Below are positions 41,794 through 50,616 of a stretch of 64,000 bases of DNA, in pieces. A program made the position numbers and the translations under genes. The DNA comes from Clostridia bacterium. GTDB taxonomy: Bacteria > Bacillota > Clostridia > Peptostreptococcales > Anaerovoracaceae. The stretch spans positions 1-64,000 of the forward strand of contig CAJTER010000014.1 of NCBI GenBank assembly GCA_910575405.1, read 5' to 3'. The notes beneath the pieces are model-generated. The model saw nothing but the letters and a program-made list of their open reading frames with translations. It did no database searches and was not told where the DNA came from. The stretch's first letter is position 1. The number at the start of each line of letters is the position of its first letter.

Positions 41794-41822
41794 AATATAC
41801 ACCATTTTGTTTGAATTATCAA
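41794..41822 (-). promoter_or_regulatory. promoter of the first permease gene
   Basis: TTGATA, 17-base spacer, TATATT on the minus strand, 50 bases before the start codon. Confidence 0.6.
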
Positions 41823-41936
41823 TCAATTTGAGAGGACAAAAAAATGTGAGCAAATACGTTCCTTTTTTATATCAAAATAGTTCTTTTTTATTTCACATAC
41901 TCTGTGCCCATTTGAATGTACAACAATGCATGATCT

Positions 41937-41975
41937 GAAAAAAGAGAGCAATTTATTTTGCCCTCTTTTTTGCAT
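41937..41975 (-). terminator. terminator of the second permease gene
   Basis: GAGGGCAA and TTGCTCTC form a stem (one wobble) followed by T6 on the minus strand. Confidence 0.75.
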
Positions 41976-42049
41976 TTCCCCTAATTCATTTTTGCATCAA
42001 CTGCAATATCCAGTTTTAAAACTTTTTCGATTTCATTCCTTCATAAGAA

Positions 42050-43558
42050 TTATTTATTCTTTGGCGGGAATAATTGGTCAAACGGAGTCTCGTTTGTAGA
42101 AGCGATTTCAGACTGATCTCTCAGCTTGCCAGCCTTCTTTGCAATCTGATAGCCGATCATAGGCAGGAAGATTGCTCCGCAGGCAACAGCAAAGATAAAC
42201 GGATCTTCAAATACCAGCATAATCAGGCAGATAACCTGTGCGATTACGGCAAATACCGGAATCCACTGCTGACCCTTTGATACTCTTGCCTTGAGACAGG
42301 TTTCTGGATCATATCCAAATTTCTTCAGTCTCTTTCTCATAGACAGCTGCGATAAGATGATACCTACCCATGCTAGTGTGCCGGTAAAGCCGGACAGGGA
42401 CAGCAGACTGGTGTACAGGCTGCTCATAGCGCCTGTTACTTCAGAAATCAGACCAACCAACAGTACGACCCACATGAATAACAGAGTCCAGAGTACGGAA
42501 GCTCTCGGATTTCCGCTCTTTGTAACCTTGCTGAGGAACTTTGGCGCAAGACCTTCGATGGAAAGTCCAAACATACATCTTACTGTTCCATAGAAGCCTG
42601 TGTTTGCACAGCTGAAGGCTGCAACCAGTACGACTGCCGAGAATACGAACCCGAGAGGTCCAAGGCCGTAGTAGTGCATGATATCGGCGAATACCGGATT
42701 GCTGTCACTTGCCAGTTCATACGGATAAATCATGATTACCAGCAGCAGCGGCAGGATGTACAGCAGTGCAATACGATATGTAACACTCTTGCAGGCTTTT
42801 GGTACGGATTCTTCCGGATTCTGTGATTCTGCTGCCGCAAGACCTACGATTTCTGTACCCTGGAAGGTTACCAGTACTACAGTCATGTTAACCATTACTG
42901 CCATGAAACCAAGAGGGAATACTTTTTCGCCAAAGGACATGGTTCCACTGAAGTTCACCTGACCTGCCAGGAATCCGGTGTATGTATCGCTCTGACCCCA
43001 CAGGCCAACCCAGATGCCGAAAGCCGCAACAATAAATATGATAATTACGAATACCTTTGTAATAGCAAGGCCTGACTCAATCTTTGCAAAGATATCTACA
43101 GAGCAAAGGTTGATAAGCGTAATTGCAGCCATAGCTCCAATTGCAATTGCAACGTATGAAACGGTGCTTTCCGTACCCATAAGACCAGTCAATACGGTAG
43201 ATACGGCAATAGCCTCCGATGGTACATAGCATACCCAGTTAAACCAGAATGCCCAGCCGAACCCGGTAGATATGGTCGGAGTAAGGAATTCACTGGTATA
43301 TGCAACAAAGGAACCGGTTCTTGGAACATTAACTAATAATTCCGAATAAGCGATCATCGTACCATAAACGATAACGCCGGTTACCAAGAAAGCAATCAAT
43401 ACTCCAGGACCCATACTGGAAATACAGGAACCCATTCCCAAGAAGTAACAGGAACCGATTACGCCGCCAAGTCCAATGAATGCAACCTGCCAACCCTGAA
43501 TACCTCGTTTTAGTTCGTTCTGCTCTTCCGAAGCAACAACTTTTTTTTCTTCTGACAT
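42050..43558 (-). CDS. APC-family amino acid permease (lysine-permease-like)
   Basis: 502 residues with 12 membrane segments. N-terminal signature GIQGWQVAFIGLGGVIGS and CISSMGPGVLIAFLVTGVIV, typical of the AAT branch (LysP/GabP type), then TFQGTEIVGLAAAESQNPEE, the conserved substrate-gate segment. The C-terminus is hydrophilic (NETPFDQLFPPKNK). It is unlike the neighbouring permease in sequence, so it is not a recent duplicate. GAAGGAGG precedes the ATG. Own promoter and terminator. Confidence 0.85.
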   Translation of the reverse strand: MSEEKKVVASEEQNELKRGIQGWQVAFIGLGGVIGSCYFLGMGSCISSMGPGVLIAFLVTGVIVYGTMIAYSELLVNVPRTGSFVAYTSEFLTPTISTGFGWAFWFNWVCYVPSEAIAVSTVLTGLMGTESTVSYVAIAIGAMAAITLINLCSVDIFAKIESGLAITKVFVIIIFIVAAFGIWVGLWGQSDTYTGFLAGQVNFSGTMSFGEKVFPLGFMAVMVNMTVVLVTFQGTEIVGLAAAESQNPEESVPKACKSVTYRIALLYILPLLLVIMIYPYELASDSNPVFADIMHYYGLGPLGFVFSAVVLVAAFSCANTGFYGTVRCMFGLSIEGLAPKFLSKVTKSGNPRASVLWTLLFMWVVLLVGLISEVTGAMSSLYTSLLSLSGFTGTLAWVGIILSQLSMRKRLKKFGYDPETCLKARVSKGQQWIPVFAVIAQVICLIMLVFEDPFIFAVACGAIFLPMIGYQIAKKAGKLRDQSEIASTNETPFDQLFPPKNK

Positions 43559-43678
43559 ATTTGCCTCCTTCTCACATATAAAGAATATGATTAGATTTGT
43601 TCACCATTTCTGAAAATTAATGCCTTTCAAGGGGTATAAGGCAGCTCTGAATTTTCAGACATTTTTGGTGACTTCTAT

Positions 43679-43707
43679 ATTATTCTACATTCGACGCAAA
43701 ATGTCAA
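43679..43707 (-). promoter_or_regulatory. promoter of the second permease gene
   Basis: TTGACA, 17-base spacer, AATAAT on the minus strand, giving a leader of about 115 bases. I see no riboswitch or T-box in it. The remaining 160 bases up to bofA hold nothing else. Confidence 0.55.
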
Positions 43708-43865
43708 CGATTTTGAGAAATTTCTCATTTTTGATTTTTTATCTTCTCTTAAATGAGATTTTCAGGACGATTCACACCCTTGTTTTTCAATATTTTCAGT
43801 ATTTTCTCGCCTTTTCCCATCAATTGACAGCATAAACATACAGTATCCCCCCGCTTTCTGTAAGC

Positions 43866-44135
43866 TTATAAATTAAAAAATAAGAGCAGGCAGACAGCCC
43901 CCGGAAGCCCTAAGACCCCAACAATTGCCGCAGTAAGCAAATTCAGCGGGACAAAAATTCCCCAAAGCCCGCCAATCAAATTAACGACTATAATCACAAC
44001 GCCTCCTATCAGGCTGCTGAAAAGCAGTCTCCCTGCCCATTTAAGAGGAATAATCAGAAACCTGCCAAGGATATAAATCAGAAAAAGCCCTGCTGCATAA
44101 GCCAGAAAAATTCCAACCTCCAAACCAAAACTCAT
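43866..44135 (-). CDS. bofA: BofA-like pro-sigma-K processing inhibitor
   Basis: 89 residues, three hydrophobic stretches (IFLAYAAGLFLIYILGRFL, SLIGGVVIIVVNLIGG and FVPLNLLTAAIVGVLGLPG). The VPLN...GxxGxPG pattern and the place directly after recR match BofA, which in Bacillus inhibits SpoIVFB in the sporulating mother cell. It supports a spore-forming host. A terminator separates it from recR. Confidence 0.75.
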   Translation of the reverse strand: MSFGLEVGIFLAYAAGLFLIYILGRFLIIPLKWAGRLLFSSLIGGVVIIVVNLIGGLWGIFVPLNLLTAAIVGVLGLPGAVCLLLFFNL

Positions 44136-44241
44136 AAATTTCTCCTCCTCCTATTCTCTCGCAACTCCGGAGCTGTTCCGGATCGGCGCTTTTGTCTTTG
44201 TCTATGCAACAACTTATGCACAGGGAAAGAAAAAAAGAAAC

Positions 44242-44269
44242 AAAAAAATCCGACAATCTTGATTGCCGG
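44242..44269 (-). terminator. terminator after recR
   Basis: CCGGCAATC and GATTGTCGG stem, then T7 on the minus strand. Confidence 0.75.
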
Positions 44270-44290
44270 AAATTCAGACAAAATCAGACC

Positions 44291-44890
44291 CTACAGCTCC
44301 CTGCGGCCTTCTACTGCTTTGAGGAGTGTAATTTCGTCTGCATATTCAAGATCACCGCCGACTGGTATGCCGTGAGCGATTCTGGAAACAGTTATACCAG
44401 AAGGCTTTATTAGCCTTGCGATATACATAGCTGTCGCTTCCCCCTCAATATTCGGATTTGTAGCTAAAATCACTTCCTTTACATCCTCCTGCTGCAACCG
44501 GATAATGAGCTGTTTCAAATTAATATCCTCAGGGCCGATCCCTTCCATAGGGGAAATTGCACCATGAAGCACATGGTACAAACCCTGGTATTCCCTGATT
44601 CGTTCCATGGCAACTACGTCCTTAGGAGTCTCTACAACACAGATCAGCGAATGGTCTCTGGCTGGATCTGTACAAATTGAACACGGATCCCTATCGGTCA
44701 GGTTCCCACACATAGAACAGTATTTCATGTTCTCCTTTGCATCAATTATCGAATCCGCCAAAGCGCGCGCTTCTTTTTCTCCCATGGACAAAATGTGAAA
44801 GGCCAGCCTCTGAGCAGTTTTTCCTCCTATGCCGGGAAGCCTTGAGAGCTCTGTAATAAGGTTTCCCAGCGGTTTTGCATAATACTTCAT
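44291..44890 (-). CDS. recR: recombination protein RecR
   Basis: 199 residues. HhH motif [20 protein letters not shown], zinc finger [16 protein letters not shown], Toprim domain with [13 protein letters not shown] and [16 protein letters not shown]. Acts with RecF/RecO in gap repair. Four bases follow the YbaB stop, so it is coupled to dnaX-ybaB. Confidence 0.95.
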   Translation of the reverse strand: MKYYAKPLGNLITELSRLPGIGGKTAQRLAFHILSMGEKEARALADSIIDAKENMKYCSMCGNLTDRDPCSICTDPARDHSLICVVETPKDVVAMERIREYQGLYHVLHGAISPMEGIGPEDINLKQLIIRLQQEDVKEVILATNPNIEGEATAMYIARLIKPSGITVSRIAHGIPVGGDLEYADEITLLKAVEGRREL

Positions 44891-44893
44891 CCT

Positions 44894-45247
44894 TTACAGT
44901 CCAGGGATCCCCAGACTGCCCGTCAGTTTGCCCATCTCATTTTGTGAAATTTCTTCCATCTGCCTCAGGGCCTCATTGGCAGCTACCATAATCAGATCCT
45001 GCAGCATTTCAATATCATCGGGATCCACGACCTCAGGCTTTAACTCAATACTCTTGATTTCTTTTTTGCCAGTTACCGTCACTGTCACTGCGCCGCCTCC
45101 GGAAGTTGCCGTAGTTTCCATCTGGTCAATTTCACTCTGCAATTCTTCCATTTTTCTCTGCATCTGCTGCATTTGCTGCATCTGCTTTTGCATATTTCCC
45201 GCGCCAGCTGCTTTTGGCTTTTTTCCGGCTCTCATTCCTTTTCCCAT
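44894..45247 (-). CDS. YbaB/EbfC nucleoid-associated protein
   Basis: 117 residues. Glutamine/methionine-rich first helix (MQKQMQQMQQMQRKMEEL), GGGAVTVTVTGKKEIKSIEL and DLIMVAANEALRQMEEI are family hallmarks. Start MGKGMRAGKK follows AAGGAGG; a start ten codons upstream overlaps dnaX. Sits between dnaX and recR as in most Firmicutes. Confidence 0.93.
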   Translation of the reverse strand: MGKGMRAGKKPKAAGAGNMQKQMQQMQQMQRKMEELQSEIDQMETTATSGGGAVTVTVTGKKEIKSIELKPEVVDPDDIEMLQDLIMVAANEALRQMEEISQNEMGKLTGSLGIPGL

Positions 45248-45269
45248 TGGTTCCTCCTTAACTTTTATA

Positions 45270-46847
45270 TTACTCAATTTCTATGTTCAGGCTAAACTTA
45301 CGCTCAGCCTCCTGGGCGATCCGTTCTGCACCAGGTGTATCGCGCATGCAGCCCTCGCCTTCCAGCACACAGTTCATACCTCTCCGCTTTCCAGTATGCT
45401 TTTCCATCAAATCTTCTAAAACCTGCCTGTTATTTTCTGCATATTCCTTTAATGCCGTATTGGATGCGGTTATTGTAAAGGTTTCATCTGTAATTTCTGT
45501 CAGCTTTGTACCGCTGCGGATAAGGTTAAAGCTGCCTCTGGAGGTTTCTGCCTCTTCAAAAACGGCATGCCACAGACTGTCATAATCATAGCTTTTTTCT
45601 GGTGCAGGCGCCTTTTTTTCGGAACCTTTCCCAGGCGCCTTCCCCAGGCTGCTCTCTCGCTTTTCCTCTCGCAAAGGCTCTGCCTCCGAGACTGCTGCAA
45701 GCTCCTGCACTGGTATTTTTTGTTTTCTCACAGGTGCTGTTCTTGCCGGTATATTGGCCGGTTCAATCAGATCCGTAGCCATTTTGACAATACATAGCTC
45801 CAGCAGAATACGGGGCTGAGTAGACCATTTTGCTTCTGACATGGTTCTGGAAAGCTCAATAATCGCATGGTTGATTTCCACCAGATCCAGACTGTCACTT
45901 TGCTTTCTCAGACGCTGTACATTTTCAGACGACAGACCCAGCATGTCCTCTGGCCTTTTTATAAATTTGGTTATGAGAAGGTTCCGGTAATGGGACAACC
46001 AGTCCTTCATAAACTGACGGACATCTTTTCCATCAGCAAGAATATGATCCAGCAGCAAAATTCCTTCTGAAGGCTGCTGCAGTATGATCTTATCCGTCAG
46101 TTCCAGAAAAACCTCTTCCCCTGCCGTGCCCAGGAACTCCAATACATCCTCACGCTCAACGATCTTCTGCCCTCCGGAAATGCACTGATCCAAAATACTG
46201 AGACCATCTCTTACCGAACCATCCGCATGAGCGGCTATGAGGCGCAGGGCGCCCTGTGAAACTTCAATACCTTTCTGAACGCAGATCTGCTGCATCCCTT
46301 TTGCCAGCAATTCCTCCGGAACCCGTTTGAAATCCAGCCGCATACATCTGGAAAGGATAGTAGCCGGAAGCTTTTGAGGCTCTGTTGTTGCCAAAATAAA
46401 CATAACATTTTCCGGCGGTTCTTCCAAAGTCTTTAGAAGTGCGTTGAAGGCTCCCGTAGACAGCATATGGACTTCATCCACAATGTAAACCTTTTTCCTG
46501 CCTGCCGCAGGGGGATATTTGACACTTTCCCGCAGCTCCCGTATATTCTCAACTCCGTTATTAGATGCAGCATCAATTTCCACTACATCCATAAAGCTGC
46601 CCTCTTTGATGGCCCTGCAGTTTGCGCAGGTGCCGCAGGGCCGTTCTCCCTCAGAAGTACAATTGACGCCCTTTGCCAGAATTCTGGCAGTTGTCGTCTT
46701 ACCGGTTCCTCTAGTTCCGCAAAACAGATAAGCGTGACTTACAGAATCCGTTGCTATCTGGTTTTTTAAAATCTTTACAATATGCCCCTGACCCAATATC
46801 TCATCAAAGACCTCCGGTCTGTAGGCCCTGTATAAAGCAGTGTACAT
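45270..46847 (-). CDS. dnaX: DNA polymerase III gamma/tau subunit
   Basis: 525 residues; clamp-loader ATPase. MYTALYRAYRPEVFDEILGQ, Walker A FCGTRGTGKTTTARILA, zinc cysteines CTSEGERPCGTCANC, Walker B VDEVHMLS and sensor ATTEPQKLPATILSRC are in order. A tau-specific C-terminal part follows a linker. Codons 410-412 (GAA AAA AAG) contain the slippery heptamer A AAA AAG with GGGAAAGG upstream; a -1 shift would add eight codons and stop at 45586-45588, giving a gamma form of about 420 residues. The start is chosen for AGGTAGGAACGAG upstream; a longer frame runs into the SRP RNA. Confidence 0.95.
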   Translation of the reverse strand: MYTALYRAYRPEVFDEILGQGHIVKILKNQIATDSVSHAYLFCGTRGTGKTTTARILAKGVNCTSEGERPCGTCANCRAIKEGSFMDVVEIDAASNNGVENIRELRESVKYPPAAGRKKVYIVDEVHMLSTGAFNALLKTLEEPPENVMFILATTEPQKLPATILSRCMRLDFKRVPEELLAKGMQQICVQKGIEVSQGALRLIAAHADGSVRDGLSILDQCISGGQKIVEREDVLEFLGTAGEEVFLELTDKIILQQPSEGILLLDHILADGKDVRQFMKDWLSHYRNLLITKFIKRPEDMLGLSSENVQRLRKQSDSLDLVEINHAIIELSRTMSEAKWSTQPRILLELCIVKMATDLIEPANIPARTAPVRKQKIPVQELAAVSEAEPLREEKRESSLGKAPGKGSEKKAPAPEKSYDYDSLWHAVFEEAETSRGSFNLIRSGTKLTEITDETFTITASNTALKEYAENNRQVLEDLMEKHTGKRRGMNCVLEGEGCMRDTPGAERIAQEAERKFSLNIEIE

Positions 46848-46933
46848 CTCGTTCCTACCTTTTTTATATGTACTGCAACTTGTATATTGAACAAAAATAA
46901 ATTGCCCTCTGAAAGCTCCGCCAGGCGGTGGCA

Positions 46934-47030
46934 AAGGCTTGTCTGCGGCACATAAGAGCTTCCGCTTATTGCTGCTTCCTTCCGGACCTGACAAGGTTCA
47001 CGGAGTCTTATTGCGCAGGACCCAGGCCAT
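46934..47030 (-). ncRNA. ffs: signal recognition particle RNA (small bacterial type)
   Basis: Contains the conserved Ffh-binding domain: the TCAGGTCCGGAAGGAAGCAGC core flanked by complementary arms (GGCCTGGGTCCTGCGCAATA and AGCGGAAG...GCAGACAAGCC, shown in part). Located just upstream of dnaX on the same strand, the usual place in Firmicutes. Exact ends are approximate. Confidence 0.9.
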
Positions 47031-47069
47031 ACCGGACGGAGTTTTCAAAAGGCAATTTTATACTTTTTA

Positions 47070-47098
47070 ATTATATGCTTTTTCCAGTTCGTAGTCAA
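47070..47098 (-). promoter_or_regulatory. promoter of the SRP RNA (and perhaps dnaX)
   Basis: TTGACT, 17-base spacer, TATAAT on the minus strand, about 40 bases ahead of the RNA core. Confidence 0.7.
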
Positions 47099-47331
47099 GT
47101 GCCAGATGAACAGAATTTCATTTTTCACAAGGCCCGCCTGCAGCTTTCGTCTGTTTGGAAAGTCGCCTGCCCCCTTCCGCAAACCCGGTATCTCAGAAGG
47201 CAAAAAAATAGAGTCATTTTCCCTTCTCCATGTTATAATAAATGCAGTAATCTTCCGGAAACCTTTCTGGCATGCTGTCTGGTGTGCTGTCTGATTCCGG
47301 GAAAAACATTGCAAATAACAAGGAGGATTCT

Positions 47332-47604
47332 ATGGTTTATTTAATTGCTTATGATTTAAACAATCCCAGATCTTCTCATAAAGAGGTTGAAAAGGTAATT
47401 AAAAAAATTTCGATTACATGGTGCTCGTTTTGGAAGTCTTCTTATCTCATAAAATCCAGTATGCCGGCTGCTCAGATTGTCGAGCATCTCAAGCCCTGCC
47501 TGGATGATGCGGATCGCCTGTTTGTTGTGGAAAGCACAGGTGACTATCAGGGCTGGCTGACGGATGAACAGTGGAATTTTATTGACCGGAATATTTACCG
47601 GTAG
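47332..47604 (+). CDS. stand-alone Cas2/SinR-like small protein
   Basis: 90 residues opening MVYLIAYDLNNPRSSHKEVE, with the ferredoxin-like beta strand and conserved Asp seen in Cas2 proteins, then FWKSSYLIKSSMPAAQIVEH, LDDADRLFVVESTGDYQGW. It resembles the non-CRISPR SinR/Cas2-like family, some members of which are nucleases or toxins. No cas1 or CRISPR array is visible. AAGGAGG precedes the ATG; an upstream start has no site. Divergent from the SRP RNA and convergent with the oxidoreductase gene. Confidence 0.6.
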   Translation: MVYLIAYDLNNPRSSHKEVEKVIKKISITWCSFWKSSYLIKSSMPAAQIVEHLKPCLDDADRLFVVESTGDYQGWLTDEQWNFIDRNIYR

Positions 47605-47618
47605 CTGAATTTCATTTT

Positions 47619-48971
47619 TCACAGCTCCAGGCCGTTTTGGGCTGGTCCGGAAATGAGCCTGCCTTCTTCCTGAAATCGGGAGCCGTGACACTGGCATTCC
47701 CAGGTATGTTCAAACAAATTCCAATGCAATTGGCAGCCCAGATGCGGACATTTTGGAGACCTCCCCACAAGCGAGGCAAGCAGATTTTTTGCACTGATGA
47801 CCCCGTCTTTTGCCATTGATGGAAAGAATGTCCTAAAGTGAAACCTCCCTGGCGAGAAGATGCTTTCGCTCTCTTTTTCCCCGTATCCTGGCTCTAGTAT
47901 CATCTGGCTCAAAATCCGGGCACTCACCATTGCATGAGTCATTCCCCATTTGTTAAATCCCGTTGCAACGTACCAAGCCGGCCTGCTTTTGGAAAACCGG
48001 CCGATGAAAGGGATCTTACCAGCAGGTATGCAGTCCTGCGCAGACCAGCGCGCGGCGATACTCCATTCACTCCAAAATTCTCTGGCTCTTTTCTCCAGAC
48101 ATATATAAGGATCTTCCTTTGGAATGCTTCCTGCACGATGTCCTTCTCCACCGAAAAGAAGCCACTTTCCTGCGCTGCGAAGGGACCAGTTCCAGCCCGG
48201 ATCAATGCCATAATACATCCCTCTCAGCTGCTGTGCCTGTTCCAGCGCCAGAACATAGCTCCGCCCCTGATGCATCCGTGCAAAATAATAGCCTGGCCGG
48301 TTGACAAAAGGAAAATGACAGGCAAAAATTATTATCTCTCCCCGAGCGCTCCCTGTTTTGGTAACCAGCGTGTGACCCTTTGCCCTTACCACCGGTGTAT
48401 GTTCGTAAATCTCAAGATCTGCGCTGAGAGCCTGCAGAAAGTCCAGAGGATGAAACTGCGCCTGCCTGTCAAAACGAAGTGCAGCGGAAACGGGAAATGG
48501 AAGCTCTGTTTCCTTCTCCAGCGCGCAGGAAATCCCCGCCATCTCTGCTGCTCTCTGTTCTCTGTTTAAAGCTGATCGGTCGCTTCTCGTATATAAATAA
48601 GACGGAAGCCTTTGAAAGCTGCAGTCAATATCCTCTTTTTCAATAATATGTTCATAATCATCAATCGCATTCTGGTTTGCTGCTGCGTATTCACGTGCTG
48701 CCTGTCTGCCTATTTTGGACAGGAGATAATCATAAATCAGGCCGTGCTGGGAAGTGAGCTTTGCGGTAGTCCTGCCAGTCTGTCCGCTTCCAACTGTCTG
48801 CGCTTCCAAAATTGCAGTTTGTATGCCCTGCTGCTGCAAAAAATAAGCGGTCAGTATTCCGGTCATTCCAGCACCGATCACCAGCGCATCCCGTTTGATA
48901 TCCCCCTGAAGGGGCGCCCTCTCTGTTTCTTTTCTCCTGCTGCCCTGCTTTTCCCATATGGATTCTCTCAT
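47619..48971 (-). CDS. FAD-dependent oxidoreductase with C-terminal Rieske domain
   Basis: 450 residues. FAD-binding DAO domain: ALVIGAGMTGILTAYFLQQQ, then GSGQTGRTTAKLTSQHG and WYVATGFNKWGMTHAMVSA. The C-terminal 50 residues are a Rieske 2Fe-2S domain with CPHLGCQLHWN and CQCHGSRF (Cys-His ligand pairs). Such two-domain proteins are widespread; reaction unknown. Start MRESIWEKQ follows GAGGGAGCAGG; a longer frame is not supported. Confidence 0.85.
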   Translation of the reverse strand: MRESIWEKQGSRRKETERAPLQGDIKRDALVIGAGMTGILTAYFLQQQGIQTAILEAQTVGSGQTGRTTAKLTSQHGLIYDYLLSKIGRQAAREYAAANQNAIDDYEHIIEKEDIDCSFQRLPSYLYTRSDRSALNREQRAAEMAGISCALEKETELPFPVSAALRFDRQAQFHPLDFLQALSADLEIYEHTPVVRAKGHTLVTKTGSARGEIIIFACHFPFVNRPGYYFARMHQGRSYVLALEQAQQLRGMYYGIDPGWNWSLRSAGKWLLFGGEGHRAGSIPKEDPYICLEKRAREFWSEWSIAARWSAQDCIPAGKIPFIGRFSKSRPAWYVATGFNKWGMTHAMVSARILSQMILEPGYGEKESESIFSPGRFHFRTFFPSMAKDGVISAKNLLASLVGRSPKCPHLGCQLHWNLFEHTWECQCHGSRFQEEGRLISGPAQNGLEL

Positions 48972-49072
48972 AATTCCTGCTCCCTCGAGTTTCACTAAGC
49001 TTTTATTCTTAGTATTGCCGCAGAGAATGGAAAATATCGAAGTGAGCGAGAACAAATACTTTTTGATAAGGC

Positions 49073-49117
49073 AAAACCCGCCAAACGCTTGAAATTCTGC
49101 ATTTTAGCGGGTTTGTC
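49073..49117 (-). terminator. terminator after the tRNA gene
   Basis: AACCCGCTAAA and TTTGGCGGGTT form a stem (one mismatch) followed by TTG and a T-rich stretch on the minus strand. Confidence 0.6.
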
Positions 49118-49120
49118 AGA

Positions 49121-49194
49121 TGGAGCGGATGAAGGGAATCGAACCCTCGTTGCCAGCTTGGGAAGCTGGAGTTCTACCATTGAACCACATCCGC
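49121..49194 (-). tRNA. tRNA-Gly (anticodon CCC)
   Basis: Full cloverleaf: acceptor GCGGATG / CATCCGC with encoded CCA, T-loop GGTTCGATTCC, anticodon stem CCAGC / GCTGG around TTCCCAA, so the anticodon is CCC. Discriminator base T fits bacterial tRNA-Gly. Confidence 0.95.
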
Positions 49195-49227
49195 ATATAT
49201 AAGCCCTGCTCTTTACAGGACTCATTT

Positions 49228-49256
49228 ATTATATACGATATTGTTACAGTCGTCAA
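49228..49256 (-). promoter_or_regulatory. tRNA promoter
   Basis: TTGACG, 17-base spacer, TATAAT on the minus strand, directly after the aminotransferase stop. Confidence 0.7.
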
Positions 49257-50492
49257 CTATTCCATTGCCTTTTTTACCATAGCCGGAATTTTTCTGCAAG
49301 CTTCCTCAGAAACAGAAGCCACCGACACCCGAAGCCCTTTTGCAAGAGGCACGATAAAGAGACCTTCTGCCTCTAGTTTCCTGCTGATCACATCCGGCTT
49401 TTCACATGGAATGGACACAAAAAATCCAGCATCAAACGGCACAATTTCAAGGCCTACCCGTTCTGCCTCTTCTTCAAACGCTCTGCCTCTGCGAAGCAGC
49501 ATTTCACGAAACTCTGCACGCTCCTGCGTCACCTGTTCCAGCAGCGATTCATCCTCATAAACTCTGGTAAGAACCACCTGCGCCAGCTTTGCGCTATTCG
49601 ACCAGCTTCCCCTGGAAGAAAACTCGCAGACACGTCTGAATTCATCAGCAATTGCCTCGGTCTGTGCCATACAGATCATTGCCCCGCATCTGGTGCCGTA
49701 AAGTGTATACGTCTTGGACAGGCTATAGGCCACAATCGGAAGTACATTTGGCGGAAGCTGCTCCAGTTTCGGGAAAAAGCGCCGGCACTCCTCTTCATCG
49801 CCTGCAAAGTCAATATACGCCGCATCCACTAAAAGGACGATGCTGCCAGCCCCAGCCGATTCCTGTCTCAGCACATCCAGCACCTGATCCCAGTTCTGAT
49901 CGCTCAGAGAATAGCCTGTTGGATTATGAGCAGGTGTATTGAGGATAATGACGAGGCTCTTCTGCGCTAAAACCAGCTCTTTTACCTTTGCAGAAAAAGA
50001 GACAATATCAAACGCTCCCTTTTCATCAAACATCCGGTAGGTTTCAATACTCCTTCCCAGCTCGCCTGCAATCGTTCCATATGGCGCCCAGTACCAGTCA
50101 GAGGTCAGAATTTTATCTCCTGGACGGGAATAGTTGGAAATGGTATTACGGATAGCCCCCGTGCCGCCTGGCGTTGAAACAGCCTCTGTAAAGGTTTTTG
50201 GCTGAAAGCTTCCAAAGGCCGCCTTTTTCACAGCTTCCCGAAACCCGGGAGTGCCACCAATGGGCGCGTAATCCGCAAAATCAGCAGGAGCCAGTTTTTT
50301 TACTGCTTCCACCACCGAGGAAAGTACCACCAGCTTGCCTTCATCATCTAAAAGGGAGCCGATTGTAGCGTTGATGACTTTGTCCGCGCCTTCTTTTGCA
50401 ATCATGGCCTTTGCCCTGCTGCTGATACCGAAAATTTTATCTTCTGAAGGAATCGTTCTTCCATTTTGCTTTGCTAAAATATAATCTGACAT
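49257..50492 (-). CDS. class I/II pyridoxal-phosphate aminotransferase
   Basis: 411 residues. Fold-type I features: GGTGAIRNTISNYSRPGD, LNTPAHNPTGYSLSDQNW, DAAYIDFAGDEEE, and the PLP-lysine in PIVAYSLSKTYTLYGTRCG; the C-terminal arginine site is FIVPLAKGLRVSVAS. The close family is the aspartate/aromatic aminotransferase group; substrate not fixed. AGGTGGT precedes the ATG; the much longer frame reads antisense to the next gene and is rejected. Confidence 0.88.
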   Translation of the reverse strand: MSDYILAKQNGRTIPSEDKIFGISSRAKAMIAKEGADKVINATIGSLLDDEGKLVVLSSVVEAVKKLAPADFADYAPIGGTPGFREAVKKAAFGSFQPKTFTEAVSTPGGTGAIRNTISNYSRPGDKILTSDWYWAPYGTIAGELGRSIETYRMFDEKGAFDIVSFSAKVKELVLAQKSLVIILNTPAHNPTGYSLSDQNWDQVLDVLRQESAGAGSIVLLVDAAYIDFAGDEEECRRFFPKLEQLPPNVLPIVAYSLSKTYTLYGTRCGAMICMAQTEAIADEFRRVCEFSSRGSWSNSAKLAQVVLTRVYEDESLLEQVTQERAEFREMLLRRGRAFEEEAERVGLEIVPFDAGFFVSIPCEKPDVISRKLEAEGLFIVPLAKGLRVSVASVSEEACRKIPAMVKKAME

Positions 50493-50616
50493 GATATACC
50501 ACCTCGTATTTTTTTGAACCCATTTATTATAATACGAAGTTCTTATAATTACAAGCAATTCATCGTATGAAATTTTTCGCAGCGGGCGATAATAAAGAAT
50601 ATCGGAGGTGAAACTT

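Noticed and set aside
43559-43865. riboswitch or T-box in the permease leader
   Set aside because: A 115-base leader exists but shows no terminator/antiterminator pair or T-box core.
45270-46994. 574-residue form of DnaX
   Set aside because: The extra N-terminus would translate the SRP RNA gene; the family start MYTALYRAYRP has its own ribosome site.
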